DNA of 28,557 nt from UMGS172 sp045647525 (GTDB taxonomy: Bacteria > Bacillota > Clostridia > Oscillospirales > Acutalibacteraceae): contig JAZRMK010000035.1 in the NCBI GenBank assembly GCA_045647525.1, positions 1-28,557 on the forward strand, written 5' to 3'. The notes under the pieces are model-generated. The model ran no database searches, was not told the DNA's origin, and saw nothing but the letters and a program-made list of their open reading frames with translations. Shown piece after piece: positions 14,915 to 23,999 of this stretch (positions within the stretch are counted from its first letter, which is position 1; each line of letters begins with the position of its first letter). The translations under genes were made by a program, and so were the position numbers.

Positions 14915-16186
14915 TTATGGGTTGATAACCGAAAGAGCCGTGTTATCAAGATTCAACATTTTGGCACATTCGGTTATGTCATCGGCGGTGATACTTTTTA
15001 AAGCCAACAGGTCACTGTACGGCTCGACACCATCTATAAAGCAGTCGATAAACTCGCCGACGGCTTCCTCCGGATCGTTGTATGCTCTTATTGACATGCC
15101 GTAAAGTTTCTTCTTGGCATCTTCAAAAAGGGAAACATCGACACCGTTTTTGGCAATCAATTCAATTTCCTTTAACAGTGCGCAGCGAACGGCTTTGGGG
15201 TCCTTTGATTCACCGTCGAAGAGGTAGGCTGAATAGGACTGACCGTAAAAGAACTCGGAACCGAAACGGTTGTTGATGAGACCTTCTTCTAAAAGTCGGT
15301 TATAAAGAGGTGAAATTTTGCCCGCCAAAATCTCCAAAAAAAGTTCGGAAACGGCCTTTTTAAACGGCAATTCATCAGAGGTTGACGGTTTTAGTTTTAT
15401 TCCCATTACGAAAAGAGGCATAGAAACCGACATTTTGGATTCGCAGTACTTTTCGACTATTGAATCGGGTTCGTCAAAATCGGAACGGATTATTTCCTTT
15501 TCGACAACCTTTTCTATTTTGCCATCGATCATCTCCAATGTTTTATCAACATCAAAATTACCTGCCAAGCAGATAAACATATTTGACGGGTTATAGAAGG
15601 TGTTATAGCAGTCGTAGAGAGTCTTGTCGGTTATTTTGGCAATCGACTCGACCGTTCCGGCAATTTCGACATTGACGGGATGGTTTTTATACATACATCT
15701 TAAAAGGTTGAAGAGTACGCGCCAATCGGGGACGTCCTCATACATCTTTATTTCCTGACCGATAATGCCCTGTTCCTTCTGAACGGTTTGTGGTGTGAAA
15801 TAGGGGGAAGTCACAAAATCAAGAAGAATTTGCAGGTTTTGGCAGAATTTATCGGTACAACTGAAAAGGTAGCAGGTGCGGTCAAACGATGTGTATGCGT
15901 TTGCCGAAGCACCTGTTTTTGAGTATTTTTCAAAGGCGTCACCGTCTTCGCCTTCGAAAAGTTTATGTTCCAAAAAATGAGCGATACCTTCGGGAGTGGC
16001 GGTCATTTTTCCACCATCAATGGCAAATTCGGTGTCAACCGAGCCGTATCGTGTACCAAAAACGGCATAGTTTGTAACAAAGGTGTCTTTTTTGGAAATA
16101 TAGACTTTAAGACCGGAAGAATGAGTGGCAATTAAAGTGCTTTCATCTGCCTCTTTGCAGGTAATATATTGTTTTTGAAAACTCAT
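14915..16186 (-). CDS. M16 family zinc peptidase (YmfH/AlbF-like), catalytic partner
   Basis: This 423-residue protein carries the inverted zinc motif HxxEH as HFLEH (70-74), with the third ligand Glu in IIGQEIKMYEDVP (E145). The rest, including TGASANAYTSFDRTCY and the C-terminal half, has the two-domain pitrilysin layout. It is cytoplasmic, with no signal peptide. Its start overlaps the stop of the upstream M16-like gene by 4 nt (ATGA), and that partner lacks the zinc motif. This inactive/active pairing is the arrangement of Bacillus YmfF/YmfH and of AlbE/AlbF, the latter acting in subtilosin maturation. The substrate here is unknown; peptide processing or turnover is the general expectation. 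It ends before the lgt leader without an obvious terminator. Confidence 0.9.
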   Translation of the reverse strand: MSFQKQYITCKEADESTLIATHSSGLKVYISKKDTFVTNYAVFGTRYGSVDTEFAIDGGKMTATPEGIAHFLEHKLFEGEDGDAFEKYSKTGASANAYTSFDRTCYLFSCTDKFCQNLQILLDFVTSPYFTPQTVQKEQGIIGQEIKMYEDVPDWRVLFNLLRCMYKNHPVNVEIAGTVESIAKITDKTLYDCYNTFYNPSNMFICLAGNFDVDKTLEMIDGKIEKVVEKEIIRSDFDEPDSIVEKYCESKMSVSMPLFVMGIKLKPSTSDELPFKKAVSELFLEILAGKISPLYNRLLEEGLINNRFGSEFFYGQSYSAYLFDGESKDPKAVRCALLKEIELIAKNGVDVSLFEDAKKKLYGMSIRAYNDPEEAVGEFIDCFIDGVEPYSDLLALKSITADDITECAKMLNLDNTALSVINP

Positions 16187-17448
16187 TCTGCATCCTCCTT
16201 ATCTTCGGGGCTTAAAATGTAAACTGTGTCAAGGGCGTAATTATTTGCGGCTTTTACAATATCCTCAAAGGTGATCTTCGAAATTTCATTGCAAACATCT
16301 TCGGGCGAAATGTCATTTCCGCTTAAAGCCCTTATATCATACCAACTTGCAAGGGAAGCGGCATCGGCATTAAGCGAACGAAAAGCATCACTAAGCGCCA
16401 ATTTTGAAGAGTTAAGCACTGCCTCCTCAAAATCACCGTTTTTAACGGCGTTCAACTGGTCGAGAATAGCGATTCTTGCGGCTTCAATGTTTCCTTTTTC
16501 AACTCCGCTTTCAACAAAAATAAGTCCTTTTGAACGAATACCTCTTGCCGAACAGTAGTAGCAAAGGCTCATTTTTTCACGCACGTTGCAGAAGAGCTTG
16601 GAGTAGGGTCCGCCACCGAAAATGTCACTCATAACATGTGTTTTAAGCGATTCGGGCAGTAATTCGCCGGTATTGGAGCGGAATCCCATTACAAGTTTAC
16701 CCTGGTTTACGGGCATCTTTTCTTCAACAACTTTTATTTCGCCTGCTTTTTTTGCAATGTTTCGTTCTAAGGGCTTGTAATTTCTGTCTAACCTTTCGAT
16801 AAGTTTGCAGAAATCATCAATAAAACAGGTCGGCTCTTCGGCTCCGACAACAGTGACCGAAATTAACGCTTCGCAAAGAAGTCTTTTAAAAGAGGCTCTG
16901 ATATCGGAATTGCTGACTGCCTCGACCTCGTCGGCAGTTCCGTTCTGCGAAAGACCGTACGGTTCGCCCTGACACATTATTTCCTCACAACGTTTTCTTG
17001 CAAAAATACGTTTATCATTAAAACGGCTCAAAATAGTTTCTTTTAAAAGCCTTTTTTCGCGGGCAACAACATTCTCAGGGTAATCGGTGTTGTCTAAATA
17101 TCGGCCAAATATCATATCAAGCAGAAGCCGACCTGCCGACATAACGGTTGATTCACCGTTTAATGAGTATTTATCGTCATTTACGGTGATGGAAATGTTG
17201 AGTTCCTGTCTGTCACCGGACTTACTGACCGAACTTGAAACAGAAGCACCGTAAAGGCTTGCCAGACGGCGATTGAAGGAATAGTAATCGGGCAATTCGG
17301 GGGTGCCTTTGGCCATCAAAGCCAGGGCCAATGCGTTTGCTGCGGCATTACTGTCAAGCCGGGTAAAGAATGTCACCGACAAAAGAGTTGTCTTAAATCG
17401 GTCGGACGGAATGTATTTATAGGAAATACCGTTTTCGTTAAAGTTCAT
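16183..17448 (-). CDS. M16-like peptidase homologue lacking the zinc motif (YmfF/AlbE-like)
   Basis: This 421-residue protein has the M16 fold signals of a non-catalytic half: RRLASLYGASVSSSVSKSGD, a DIFGGGPYSKLFCNVREKMSLCYY segment split over residues 280-303, and GLIFVESGVEKGN. At the place where HxxEH should be it reads ALALMAKGTPELPDY, with no His pair. It therefore probably forms the inactive half of a heterodimer with the HFLEH protein whose gene overlaps its stop by 4 nt. The ATG is preceded by TTAGGAG. A -10-like CATAAT lies upstream on the minus strand, but its -35 is weak. Confidence 0.88.
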   Translation of the reverse strand: MNFNENGISYKYIPSDRFKTTLLSVTFFTRLDSNAAANALALALMAKGTPELPDYYSFNRRLASLYGASVSSSVSKSGDRQELNISITVNDDKYSLNGESTVMSAGRLLLDMIFGRYLDNTDYPENVVAREKRLLKETILSRFNDKRIFARKRCEEIMCQGEPYGLSQNGTADEVEAVSNSDIRASFKRLLCEALISVTVVGAEEPTCFIDDFCKLIERLDRNYKPLERNIAKKAGEIKVVEEKMPVNQGKLVMGFRSNTGELLPESLKTHVMSDIFGGGPYSKLFCNVREKMSLCYYCSARGIRSKGLIFVESGVEKGNIEAARIAILDQLNAVKNGDFEEAVLNSSKLALSDAFRSLNADAASLASWYDIRALSGNDISPEDVCNEISKITFEDIVKAANNYALDTVYILSPEDKEDAE

Positions 17449-17514
17449 AAATAGCTCCTAAGATAAACTGTGTAAAGTAATTATGCCCTAAAAATCATTA
17501 AGGTATTTCGGGCA

Positions 17515-17544
17515 AAAAATCTCCGAGCGAACTCGGAGATTTTT
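17515..17544 (-). terminator. Intrinsic terminator after the PrsA-like gene
   Basis: A perfect 13-bp stem (17515-17527 with 17532-17544, TCTCCGAG core) closes a 4-nt loop, TTCG on the minus strand. A run of six T follows on the minus strand. It lies 10 nt past the stop codon and separates this gene from the M16 pair. Confidence 0.9.
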
Positions 17545-17553
17545 AAGAATTTA

Positions 17554-18849
17554 TTACTGTGCTGCTTCGGTCTTGATTTTCTTAACTTTAAAGGGTTTGG
17601 TGGCAGAGGCGTCCTCAGTAATGGTGAGGGTCTTAGCAAAGTCCTCGATCATCTTTTTATGTGAGTCACCTTTGATCTGGTAGATAATGGGAGAGCTGAA
17701 ATATTCGGTATTGTCTCGGTTTTCGTACCAGAACTCCTCTGCTTCGATGTCGCCCTTCTGGAAGATAACATAAGCCGAAAGGTCCTCATACTTTTTCATA
17801 AGAACTTCACCGGTTTTGAGGTCTTTCAAATCTTCATAGTAGGTATCATCTTCTTTGTCGGAGAAAATGCCCGTGTACTCTGCGGGTGTAAATTTTTCTT
17901 CCTTATCGGTTTCTTCCTTGTTGGTTGTGTCATCGTCGGAATCATCGGTTGAGGTGTCGTCGGTCGAAGTATCGTCCTTTTTGTCGTCCTCTTCCTTTTT
18001 ACTGTCTTCTTCTAATTTCTCCTGGTACTCGTTATAGATAGTCTCAAAGGATTCACCTTTTTCAAGACGCTCGACATAGCTTTCGCCCAACTCGATGAGT
18101 TCGTTGAGTTTGTCTTCGGACAAAGCCTTGTTCTCATCGTCAACTATTGACATAACGATAGCATCTGCAATAAGGTAGTTGTTCTTGATATAATCTTTCA
18201 GCTCGTTCTCGGGGACCTCTTTGGAACCGCCTTCACCGTATATTGTTTCGAAGTAGTAATTATAACGGTACTGATTTACGGTGTACTGCTTGAAGGTGTC
18301 AAAAAGAACACCGTTCTGTTCAAGATAGTATGCGTAAGGGACGTATTGAGCAAGTTGCGCCTGTAAAGAAGTCGGGTTGTTTTGATAAGCGGTTTCGATA
18401 TTGTAATATGTGGAGTAACTGCATCCTACATACCAGAAAGCTTCGGCATCAAGCTCTGCCGAGCGGATGTAATCCTCACTCATTGTAAGCTTTTCAGCGG
18501 CAACCTTTTCTGATACAGCGGCAAACATTTTAAGCTGATTTATAGCGCTGTTTCTTGCATAATCTTCATAAGATACGGTGCCGGTTGCACTTACATTGCC
18601 CTCAGCATCAAACTTATAGTTCTCATAGATGATGTTAGTTGTATCGCCTTTATTTTCCGAAACGAAGGTGTTGATAGCACTTTTTGCCTCGGTGACCGAG
18701 AAGAACAAAGCACAACTGTACATAGCAGAAGTGTACTCCTGATTGCCGATCTTAAAGGCAATTTCGTTCTTTTTGTGGCAGCCGGCAAACATGCCGACAA
18801 GCATCAAAAGGGCGAGAATCACGCCCATAAGTCTTACAAGCTTTTTCAT
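17554..18849 (-). CDS. PrsA/SurA-like foldase lipoprotein with a degenerate parvulin region
   Basis: This 431-residue protein has a lipoprotein signal, MLVGMFAGC, with the lipid-bearing Cys at 24. The N-terminal 210 residues are helical with paired segments (such as NSAINQLKMFAAVSEKVAAEKL), as in the chaperone part of SurA and PrsA. Residues about 213-365 have parvulin-like order (EVPENELKDYIKNNY, then LGESYVERLEKGESFETI, then KTGEVLMKKYEDLSAYVIF) but lack the usual ARHIL opening. They are interrupted at about 280-319 by a low-complexity Asp/Glu/Lys/Thr stretch. In many Clostridia a PrsA-type lipoprotein gene follows mfd, as here, which supports the family. Isomerase activity is doubtful; a chaperone for exported proteins is the best guess. 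Confidence 0.75.
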   Translation of the reverse strand: MKKLVRLMGVILALLMLVGMFAGCHKKNEIAFKIGNQEYTSAMYSCALFFSVTEAKSAINTFVSENKGDTTNIIYENYKFDAEGNVSATGTVSYEDYARNSAINQLKMFAAVSEKVAAEKLTMSEDYIRSAELDAEAFWYVGCSYSTYYNIETAYQNNPTSLQAQLAQYVPYAYYLEQNGVLFDTFKQYTVNQYRYNYYFETIYGEGGSKEVPENELKDYIKNNYLIADAIVMSIVDDENKALSEDKLNELIELGESYVERLEKGESFETIYNEYQEKLEEDSKKEEDDKKDDTSTDDTSTDDSDDDTTNKEETDKEEKFTPAEYTGIFSDKEDDTYYEDLKDLKTGEVLMKKYEDLSAYVIFQKGDIEAEEFWYENRDNTEYFSSPIIYQIKGDSHKKMIEDFAKTLTITEDASATKPFKVKKIKTEAAQ

Positions 18850-18913
18850 TATTTATACTCCTTACAATCATCCGAACAAACTTCCGATGATAAAAATACT
18901 TAATACACAGTAA

Positions 18914-18942
18914 AGTATATAATAAACCGCAAAAAAAGTCCA
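18914..18942 (-). promoter_or_regulatory. Probable promoter of the PrsA-like gene
   Basis: On the minus strand TGGACT (18937-18942) and TATACT (18914-18919) are spaced by 17 bp in the 129-bp gap after mfd. The leader holds a small imperfect hairpin (18869-18889) before the AAGGAG ribosome site. Confidence 0.55.
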
Positions 18943-18978
18943 GCCTTTTTTGATTAACTATTATATCTGTTTTGTGAA

Positions 18979-21900
18979 TTATTGAGTCTTGGCGGCCATT
19001 ATATCAATAGCAGTTCTCAACGTGTCTAAAATATCCTCGTTTTTATTGAGTTTTATTGCGACAAACGGTTTTGCGCCCGCATTGAAAACAACACGGCGTT
19101 GCAACGGGGATGTGAGCAACAGAGTCACTTCGTCTGTGAGCCCTGAAAGGAACAATTTTAGCATTCCCATCTGTTCGCTTATCTCGGTGATTCCTGCTCT
19201 TGCGGCCTTGTTTTTGAGGAGTGATACGTCGATCAAAGTGCCGACTGCTTTCGGCAGATCTCCGTAGCGGTCGAGCAACTCATCGGTAACATCCAAAACG
19301 TCATCCTCGCATTTTATTGCGGCAATGCGTCGGTATGCCGAAAGGCGTTGCGACAACGAGGAAATATACCGTTCGGGAATATGCGCGTTGAGTTTCAGAT
19401 CGACAGTGCATTCGGTTTCTTTTTGCACGACTTCACCCTTTTCTTCGGCGATAGCGTCGGACAAAAGTTTTAAATACATATCGTAGCCTACTGCTTCTAA
19501 ATGACCGTGCTGTTCTCCGCCCAACACACTGCCGGCACCTCTGATTTCCAAATCTCGCATAGCGATTCTAAAACCTGAGCCGAACTCGGTGAATTTGCTG
19601 ATAGCGTCAAGCCTTTTTTGCGATATGTCGGACAATGCTTTACCTCGTGTGAAAAGCAGATACGCGTAAGCTAAACGGTGGCTTCGACCTACTCGTCCTC
19701 GTATCTGATGAAGCTGTGCCAATCCTAAACGGTCGGCATCTTCGATAATAAGTGTGTTTGCATTCGGAACATCAACGCCTGTTTCTATAATCGTTGTACA
19801 GACGAGGATATCGATTTCCTTTTCCAATAACTGTTGCCAGACCTTAGACAGTGCTTCTTCGTTCATTTTTCCGTGCGCCACACCGACCTTCGCGTCGGGG
19901 TGTGCCTGCTGGATTTTAAGTGCGCAGGATTCAATACTGTCGGTGCGGTTGTGCAGATAGTAGACCTGTCCGCCTCGGCGCAGTTCACGGCTTATTGCCT
20001 CGTTTATAAGACCTGTGTTTTTCTCCAAAACGTAGGTCTGAACGGGGTGTCGGTTCATCGGTGCTTCTTCAATGGATGACATATCTCGAAGTCCCGAAAG
20101 TGCCATATTAAGTGTTCTGGGAATGGGCGTTGCCGACAAAGTCAATGCGTCAACGTCGGGGAAAAGTTCCTTTAACTTTTCTTTTTGAGCAACGCCGAAC
20201 CGTTGTTCTTCATCAACGATGAGTAGTCCTAAATCCTTGAATTTTACATCCTTTGAAATAAGACTGTGAGTTCCTATGATCAGGTCGATGTTGCCTGCCA
20301 ACAAGTCTTTTTTTATTTTTTCTTGTTGCTTAGGAGTTCTGAAACGTGACAGCATCTCAACGTTTACCGCCATATCGGAAAAACGTTCCAGAGCGGTGTT
20401 GTAATGCTGCCAGGCAAGTATCGTTGTTGGCACGAGTATTGCACACTGTTTTCCGTCGGCGATGCATTTGAATGCCGCCCTTAAAGCAACCTCGGTCTTG
20501 CCGAAACCAACATCACCGCAAAGCAAACGGTCCATGGGAACGGTGCGCTCCATATCGCGCTTTATCTCTGCAATACAGCGTAACTGGTCGTCGGTCTCCT
20601 CAAATTCGAAACGGCGCTCAAAGTCAGATTGCAGGTCGGTGTCGGGGCTGAAAGCGTATCCTTTGACCTGCATTCTCTTGGCATAAAGAGCCGTGAGCTG
20701 CTTTGCCATATCCTTGACGGCTTTTTTCACTCTCGACCTCGTTTTGTTCCAGTCGGTCGAGCCTAATTTGTTGAGTTTTACCGTAGTGTCCTCACTGTTG
20801 CCGATGTACTTGGAAACAAGGTCCAAAGATGTGACGGGAACATAGAGTGCGTCCTTACCGGCATAACGGATTTTGATGTAATCACGGGTGATGCCCTGTG
20901 TTTTCATCTGTTGTATTCCCTCAAAAACGCCTATACCGTGGGTGGCGTGGACAACATAATCACCGTGTTGAAGTTCTTCCAGAGAACCGACCGCGTTGCC
21001 TGCTTTGAAACGGCGTTTGCGTTTTGTAACGGTTGCCTTTCCGTGAACAATGACAACCGCGGAGGCAGAGGGAAGTTCAAAACCGCCGGTCAATACGCCG
21101 GTTGTAACAAAAACTCCCGATTTACCGACTTTTGACGGGTCGGCAGCAAATTTCGCCTTGATTTTAAGGTCACACAACTCTTCGCAAAGGTTGTTAGCGG
21201 CACGTTCGGTTCCGGCAAGAATAACGGTGAGCTTTGCGTTTGTGCCCGAAATGTCGTCAGCCAGCATTTTTGCCGAACCGGAGAATCCGTTAGTTTGCTT
21301 AAAATTCAGCGAAATGTTCGAGTTTATTTTTGTAGGATATTGCGACTTGGGAAAAGTGTCGAAAAATGTCGTGCCGTGTCGTTGGAGTTCTGCTGAAAGA
21401 AGAGCCTTGTCAAGATAGACAGAACTGAACCTTCTGGGGAGAATACCCTCCTCGGACAGCGCTTTTATCTCCTCGTAATGCAGGTCAAGGCAGTTGTCCA
21501 CTTTTTCCAAAACCGCGTTGGTGTCAAACACGAAAACGGGACTTTTGTCATCAAGATAGTCGAAAATAGTGGTGCGTTTGCCGTAAATTATATCAAGATA
21601 GGCATCGAGTGACGGCGAACCGCCGTTTTTCAGACGGTTTATATCATTTTCGATGCGCTTTTTCAAGTCAGCACTTGCACGTTTGTCGTTTTTTAGTGCA
21701 TTTAACTGCTCAATGAATTCGCCCGGGCTTTCGGGACTTACCTCTGAAACAGGGGTTACCTTTATGGATTTCACCGATTCAGTACGCCTTTGGGTGTCGG
21801 TTTCAAAGAGTGCAATGCTGTCAATTTCGTCACCGAAGAAATCTATTCGGCAGGCGAGATCGAGCTGAGGCGTAAAAAGGTCGACAATGCTGCCTCTAAC

Positions 21901-22431
21901 CGAGAACTGTCCTGCTCCGTCAACCTGCTCTGAACGGGTATAGCCTGCTGAAACGAGTTGGGAAACCAGCTCGGTTTGCGAAAATTCCTGGCCGACTTTT
22001 AATTCGAAAAATCTTTTCTTCAAACTTTCGGGTGGCATAACTTTGCCTAAGACCGCGTCGGCGGTGGCTATAACCACGTCGAAATCCCTCTCTAAAATTT
22101 TAGAGAGGGTACCTAATCTATTATGTTCCCATTCATGTGAACGGGTTACGTCGCTTCTAAGACAATAATCTCTTGCCTTGAAAACGGCACAGTTCGCGCC
22201 CAAGGAAACAAGGTCCTCTAAAACGCGTTCGGTTTCGGCTTCACCGGGTGTGATTATCAGGGGTTTTACCTTTAAATCGCAGGATAATGCCGCTGATAAA
22301 ATGCAACGGTGAATGTGCGAAGCACCCCAGACTGCCGACGGCAATTTCTTGGCGTCAAGTGACTGCTTTAATTCGCAATACTCAGGGCAACTTTGCAACA
22401 TTTGCCGAATGAATTTGTGATTACTAAGCAT
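18979..22431 (-). CDS. mfd: Transcription-repair coupling factor
   Basis: This 1150-residue protein is full-length Mfd, which removes stalled RNA polymerase from damaged DNA and recruits UvrA. The N-terminal UvrB-like part is followed at about 480-550 by the polymerase-interacting, CarD-like domain (LQHGDYVVHATHGIGVFEG). The translocase has Walker A GDVGFGKT (639-646), the DEEQRFG box, SATPIPRTLNMALSGLRDM and, further on, HQIRGRVGRS. The C-terminal TRCF domain closes the protein. The ATG is preceded by AAAGGTG and lies 9 nt after pth, the usual pth-mfd order of Firmicutes. It is therefore read from the promoter at 23804-23832. Confidence 0.98.
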   Translation of the reverse strand: MLSNHKFIRQMLQSCPEYCELKQSLDAKKLPSAVWGASHIHRCILSAALSCDLKVKPLIITPGEAETERVLEDLVSLGANCAVFKARDYCLRSDVTRSHEWEHNRLGTLSKILERDFDVVIATADAVLGKVMPPESLKKRFFELKVGQEFSQTELVSQLVSAGYTRSEQVDGAGQFSVRGSIVDLFTPQLDLACRIDFFGDEIDSIALFETDTQRRTESVKSIKVTPVSEVSPESPGEFIEQLNALKNDKRASADLKKRIENDINRLKNGGSPSLDAYLDIIYGKRTTIFDYLDDKSPVFVFDTNAVLEKVDNCLDLHYEEIKALSEEGILPRRFSSVYLDKALLSAELQRHGTTFFDTFPKSQYPTKINSNISLNFKQTNGFSGSAKMLADDISGTNAKLTVILAGTERAANNLCEELCDLKIKAKFAADPSKVGKSGVFVTTGVLTGGFELPSASAVVIVHGKATVTKRKRRFKAGNAVGSLEELQHGDYVVHATHGIGVFEGIQQMKTQGITRDYIKIRYAGKDALYVPVTSLDLVSKYIGNSEDTTVKLNKLGSTDWNKTRSRVKKAVKDMAKQLTALYAKRMQVKGYAFSPDTDLQSDFERRFEFEETDDQLRCIAEIKRDMERTVPMDRLLCGDVGFGKTEVALRAAFKCIADGKQCAILVPTTILAWQHYNTALERFSDMAVNVEMLSRFRTPKQQEKIKKDLLAGNIDLIIGTHSLISKDVKFKDLGLLIVDEEQRFGVAQKEKLKELFPDVDALTLSATPIPRTLNMALSGLRDMSSIEEAPMNRHPVQTYVLEKNTGLINEAISRELRRGGQVYYLHNRTDSIESCALKIQQAHPDAKVGVAHGKMNEEALSKVWQQLLEKEIDILVCTTIIETGVDVPNANTLIIEDADRLGLAQLHQIRGRVGRSHRLAYAYLLFTRGKALSDISQKRLDAISKFTEFGSGFRIAMRDLEIRGAGSVLGGEQHGHLEAVGYDMYLKLLSDAIAEEKGEVVQKETECTVDLKLNAHIPERYISSLSQRLSAYRRIAAIKCEDDVLDVTDELLDRYGDLPKAVGTLIDVSLLKNKAARAGITEISEQMGMLKLFLSGLTDEVTLLLTSPLQRRVVFNAGAKPFVAIKLNKNEDILDTLRTAIDIMAAKTQ

Positions 22432-22440
22432 TGTTCACCT

Positions 22441-23031
22441 TTATCGGTTAAATTTCGACATAGCCTCGGGAACCGATTTTGTGACAATCAGTTTCACCGC
22501 CTTTGCTGCGTCCTCTTCGGCTTTGTCGATTTTTTCTTTTACTGTTTTGTCGGGTTTACCCAAAACCCAATTTGCAAGGTCGTAATCGGGGTGGGGCTTT
22601 TGACCTACGCCGATTTTTACCCTCGGGAAGTTATCGTTCCCGCAAAGTTCAATAATGTCGCGCAGACCGTTGTGTCCACCGTGACTGCCCGAAGCCCTGA
22701 TGCGAAGCCGTCCTTCATCCATCGATACATCGTCTGAGATCACAATAACCGATTCCAATGGCACCTTGAAAAAGGATATGATCTCACTGACGGCAGAGCC
22801 GGAATTGTTCATATAGGTTTGCGGTTTTACGATAAGTACCGTCTTATTCCCGATTTTTCCGTCGCGGATGATCGAATGGAATTTCCTCTTCTCGCCTGTC
22901 ACCTCAATGTCTTCTATAAGGCGGTCAACGGCTCTGAAACCTGCGTTGTGACGGGTTTCGTCATACTTTTGCTCGGGGTTTCCGAGTCCGACGATAACAT
23001 AATCGTACTTTGATTTTTTGTTAAAAAGCAT
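22441..23031 (-). CDS. pth: Peptidyl-tRNA hydrolase
   Basis: This 196-residue enzyme frees tRNA from peptidyl-tRNA dropped by ribosomes. VGLGNP (14-19), the catalytic His in RHNAGF (H28), KPQTYMNNSG (69-78), the SDD segment with D100 at the place of E. coli D93, and GSHGGHNGLRD are all present. The ATG at 23031 lies 11 nt inside the end of the upstream membrane-protein gene and has AAGGAA as ribosome site. A seven-residue extension (MLFNKKS) precedes the usual KYDYVIVGLGNP start. Confidence 0.97.
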   Translation of the reverse strand: MLFNKKSKYDYVIVGLGNPEQKYDETRHNAGFRAVDRLIEDIEVTGEKRKFHSIIRDGKIGNKTVLIVKPQTYMNNSGSAVSEIISFFKVPLESVIVISDDVSMDEGRLRIRASGSHGGHNGLRDIIELCGNDNFPRVKIGVGQKPHPDYDLANWVLGKPDKTVKEKIDKAEEDAAKAVKLIVTKSVPEAMSKFNR

Positions 23032-23752
23032 TTTCGAGTTTCCTTAACTTTCTGAATGTAATAAAGCAGTGTATAGCTTGTAAAATTGCCGCGACGGCGA
23101 CGGCGGCAAATGAGCCGAAACAGGTATACATTATATAATATGTATCAAACGCGGGGGAATATATGTCTTTTAAAAAGGGGAGATTCAGGCAAAACAAAGC
23201 GGAAACAACGCCAAGAACGGCAACAATAAGCAACATTATTCCCGCGAAAAGTTGGGCTTTGCGTATCGGCAGATTTTTAACCGTCGCTTTTTTTAGTGAA
23301 CTTCCCGAAATTTTAGTGAAGAGAAAGAAACCGCACAAAAGCGCAAGAAAGATTCGGGCATAGAGCGTGTCTTCGGGGAAAAATCCGTTTTCGGGCACTA
23401 ACCATACACTGAAATTGCCCCGCGATAACAAAAGGAAATCTTCGTCGGGGAATATGGCGACCAAGAAGTTGCCGACCGACAAGACCGTGAAAACGATAAA
23501 TGCCGAAAGTGACGACCCGTTTTTGAATGATAACGCGCCTGACGTGGCGGTTGAAACGCATGTGGCTATGAGGTATAGAATAAGCAGAGCCAATGCAAGC
23601 CCGTTCAACTGTGACATTATGTTGAGGGCTACGCCGCCCGCCAAGAGAAGAATTGCCGTGATTATATTCAATGGGTTGCGGCAAACACTTTTTGCAACTT
23701 TTTCAATGGGCGTTTCAATTTTAGCAGTTGTTTCCAATTTGGTGTTTTCCAT
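23021..23752 (-). CDS. Uncharacterised membrane protein with about six transmembrane helices
   Basis: This 243-residue protein has a 25-residue hydrophilic N-terminus and about six hydrophobic segments near 28-46, 50-68, 80-100, 130-148, 166-190 and 207-232. It ends in a basic tail (FRKLRKLENAF). There is no signal peptide and I do not recognise a family or any catalytic motif. The start follows GAGGTG with good spacing and a consensus promoter. The end overlaps pth by 11 nt, so it heads the operon with pth and mfd. Nothing in the sequence links its function to those genes. Confidence 0.8.
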   Translation of the reverse strand: MENTKLETTAKIETPIEKVAKSVCRNPLNIITAILLLAGGVALNIMSQLNGLALALLILYLIATCVSTATSGALSFKNGSSLSAFIVFTVLSVGNFLVAIFPDEDFLLLSRGNFSVWLVPENGFFPEDTLYARIFLALLCGFFLFTKISGSSLKKATVKNLPIRKAQLFAGIMLLIVAVLGVVSALFCLNLPFLKDIYSPAFDTYYIMYTCFGSFAAVAVAAILQAIHCFITFRKLRKLENAF

Positions 23753-23803
23753 TATCCACCTCGAAAGTATAAAAATTGTATTTTAAAAATATATGATATA
23801 TAC

Positions 23804-23832
23804 ATTATATAATAAGCAACGGGATTCGTCAA
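23804..23832 (-). promoter_or_regulatory. SigA-type promoter of the membrane protein-pth-mfd operon
   Basis: On the minus strand TTGACG (23827-23832) and TATAAT (23804-23809) are spaced by 17 bp. It is divergent from the promoter of the secreted-protein gene. Confidence 0.8.
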
Positions 23833-23857
23833 TCATAAGATAAATTTGATGCATTTT

Positions 23858-23909
23858 CGTCATTATTAACAAAAGTTTTCAAATTGTTAAAAAATATTTT
23901 AAAATGACG
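23858..23909. promoter_or_regulatory. Nested dyad symmetry upstream of the secreted-protein promoter
   Basis: CGTCATT (23858-23864) is complementary to AATGACG (23903-23909). Within it TTAACAA (23866-23872) is complementary to TTGTTAA (23884-23890). A 10-bp palindrome, AAAATATTTT, follows at 23891-23900. The block ends 11 bp before the -35 box and lies between two divergent promoters, a natural place for a regulator. Confidence 0.5.
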
Positions 23910-23920
23910 TGTTAAATGTA

Positions 23921-23949
23921 TTGACTAAACGAAAGTTACCAACTATAAT
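23921..23949 (+). promoter_or_regulatory. Near-consensus promoter of the secreted protein and peptide genes
   Basis: TTGACT (23921-23926) and TATAAT (23944-23949) are spaced by 17 bp. The transcript would start near 23956, which rules out the in-frame ATG at 23955 and supports the start at 24000. Confidence 0.85.
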
Positions 23950-23999
23950 AGATTATGCAAAAATATCCTATTACAAATAGGGAAGGAGAAAAGATTATC

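Noticed and set aside
18925..18955. Intrinsic terminator right after mfd
   Set aside because: The possible stem is almost all A-T with a single G-C pair, so it is too weak to call.
23955..23999. N-terminal extension of the secreted protein from an ATG at 23955
   Set aside because: This ATG sits at the predicted transcription start without a ribosome site; AAGGAG precedes the ATG at 24000, which begins a normal signal peptide.
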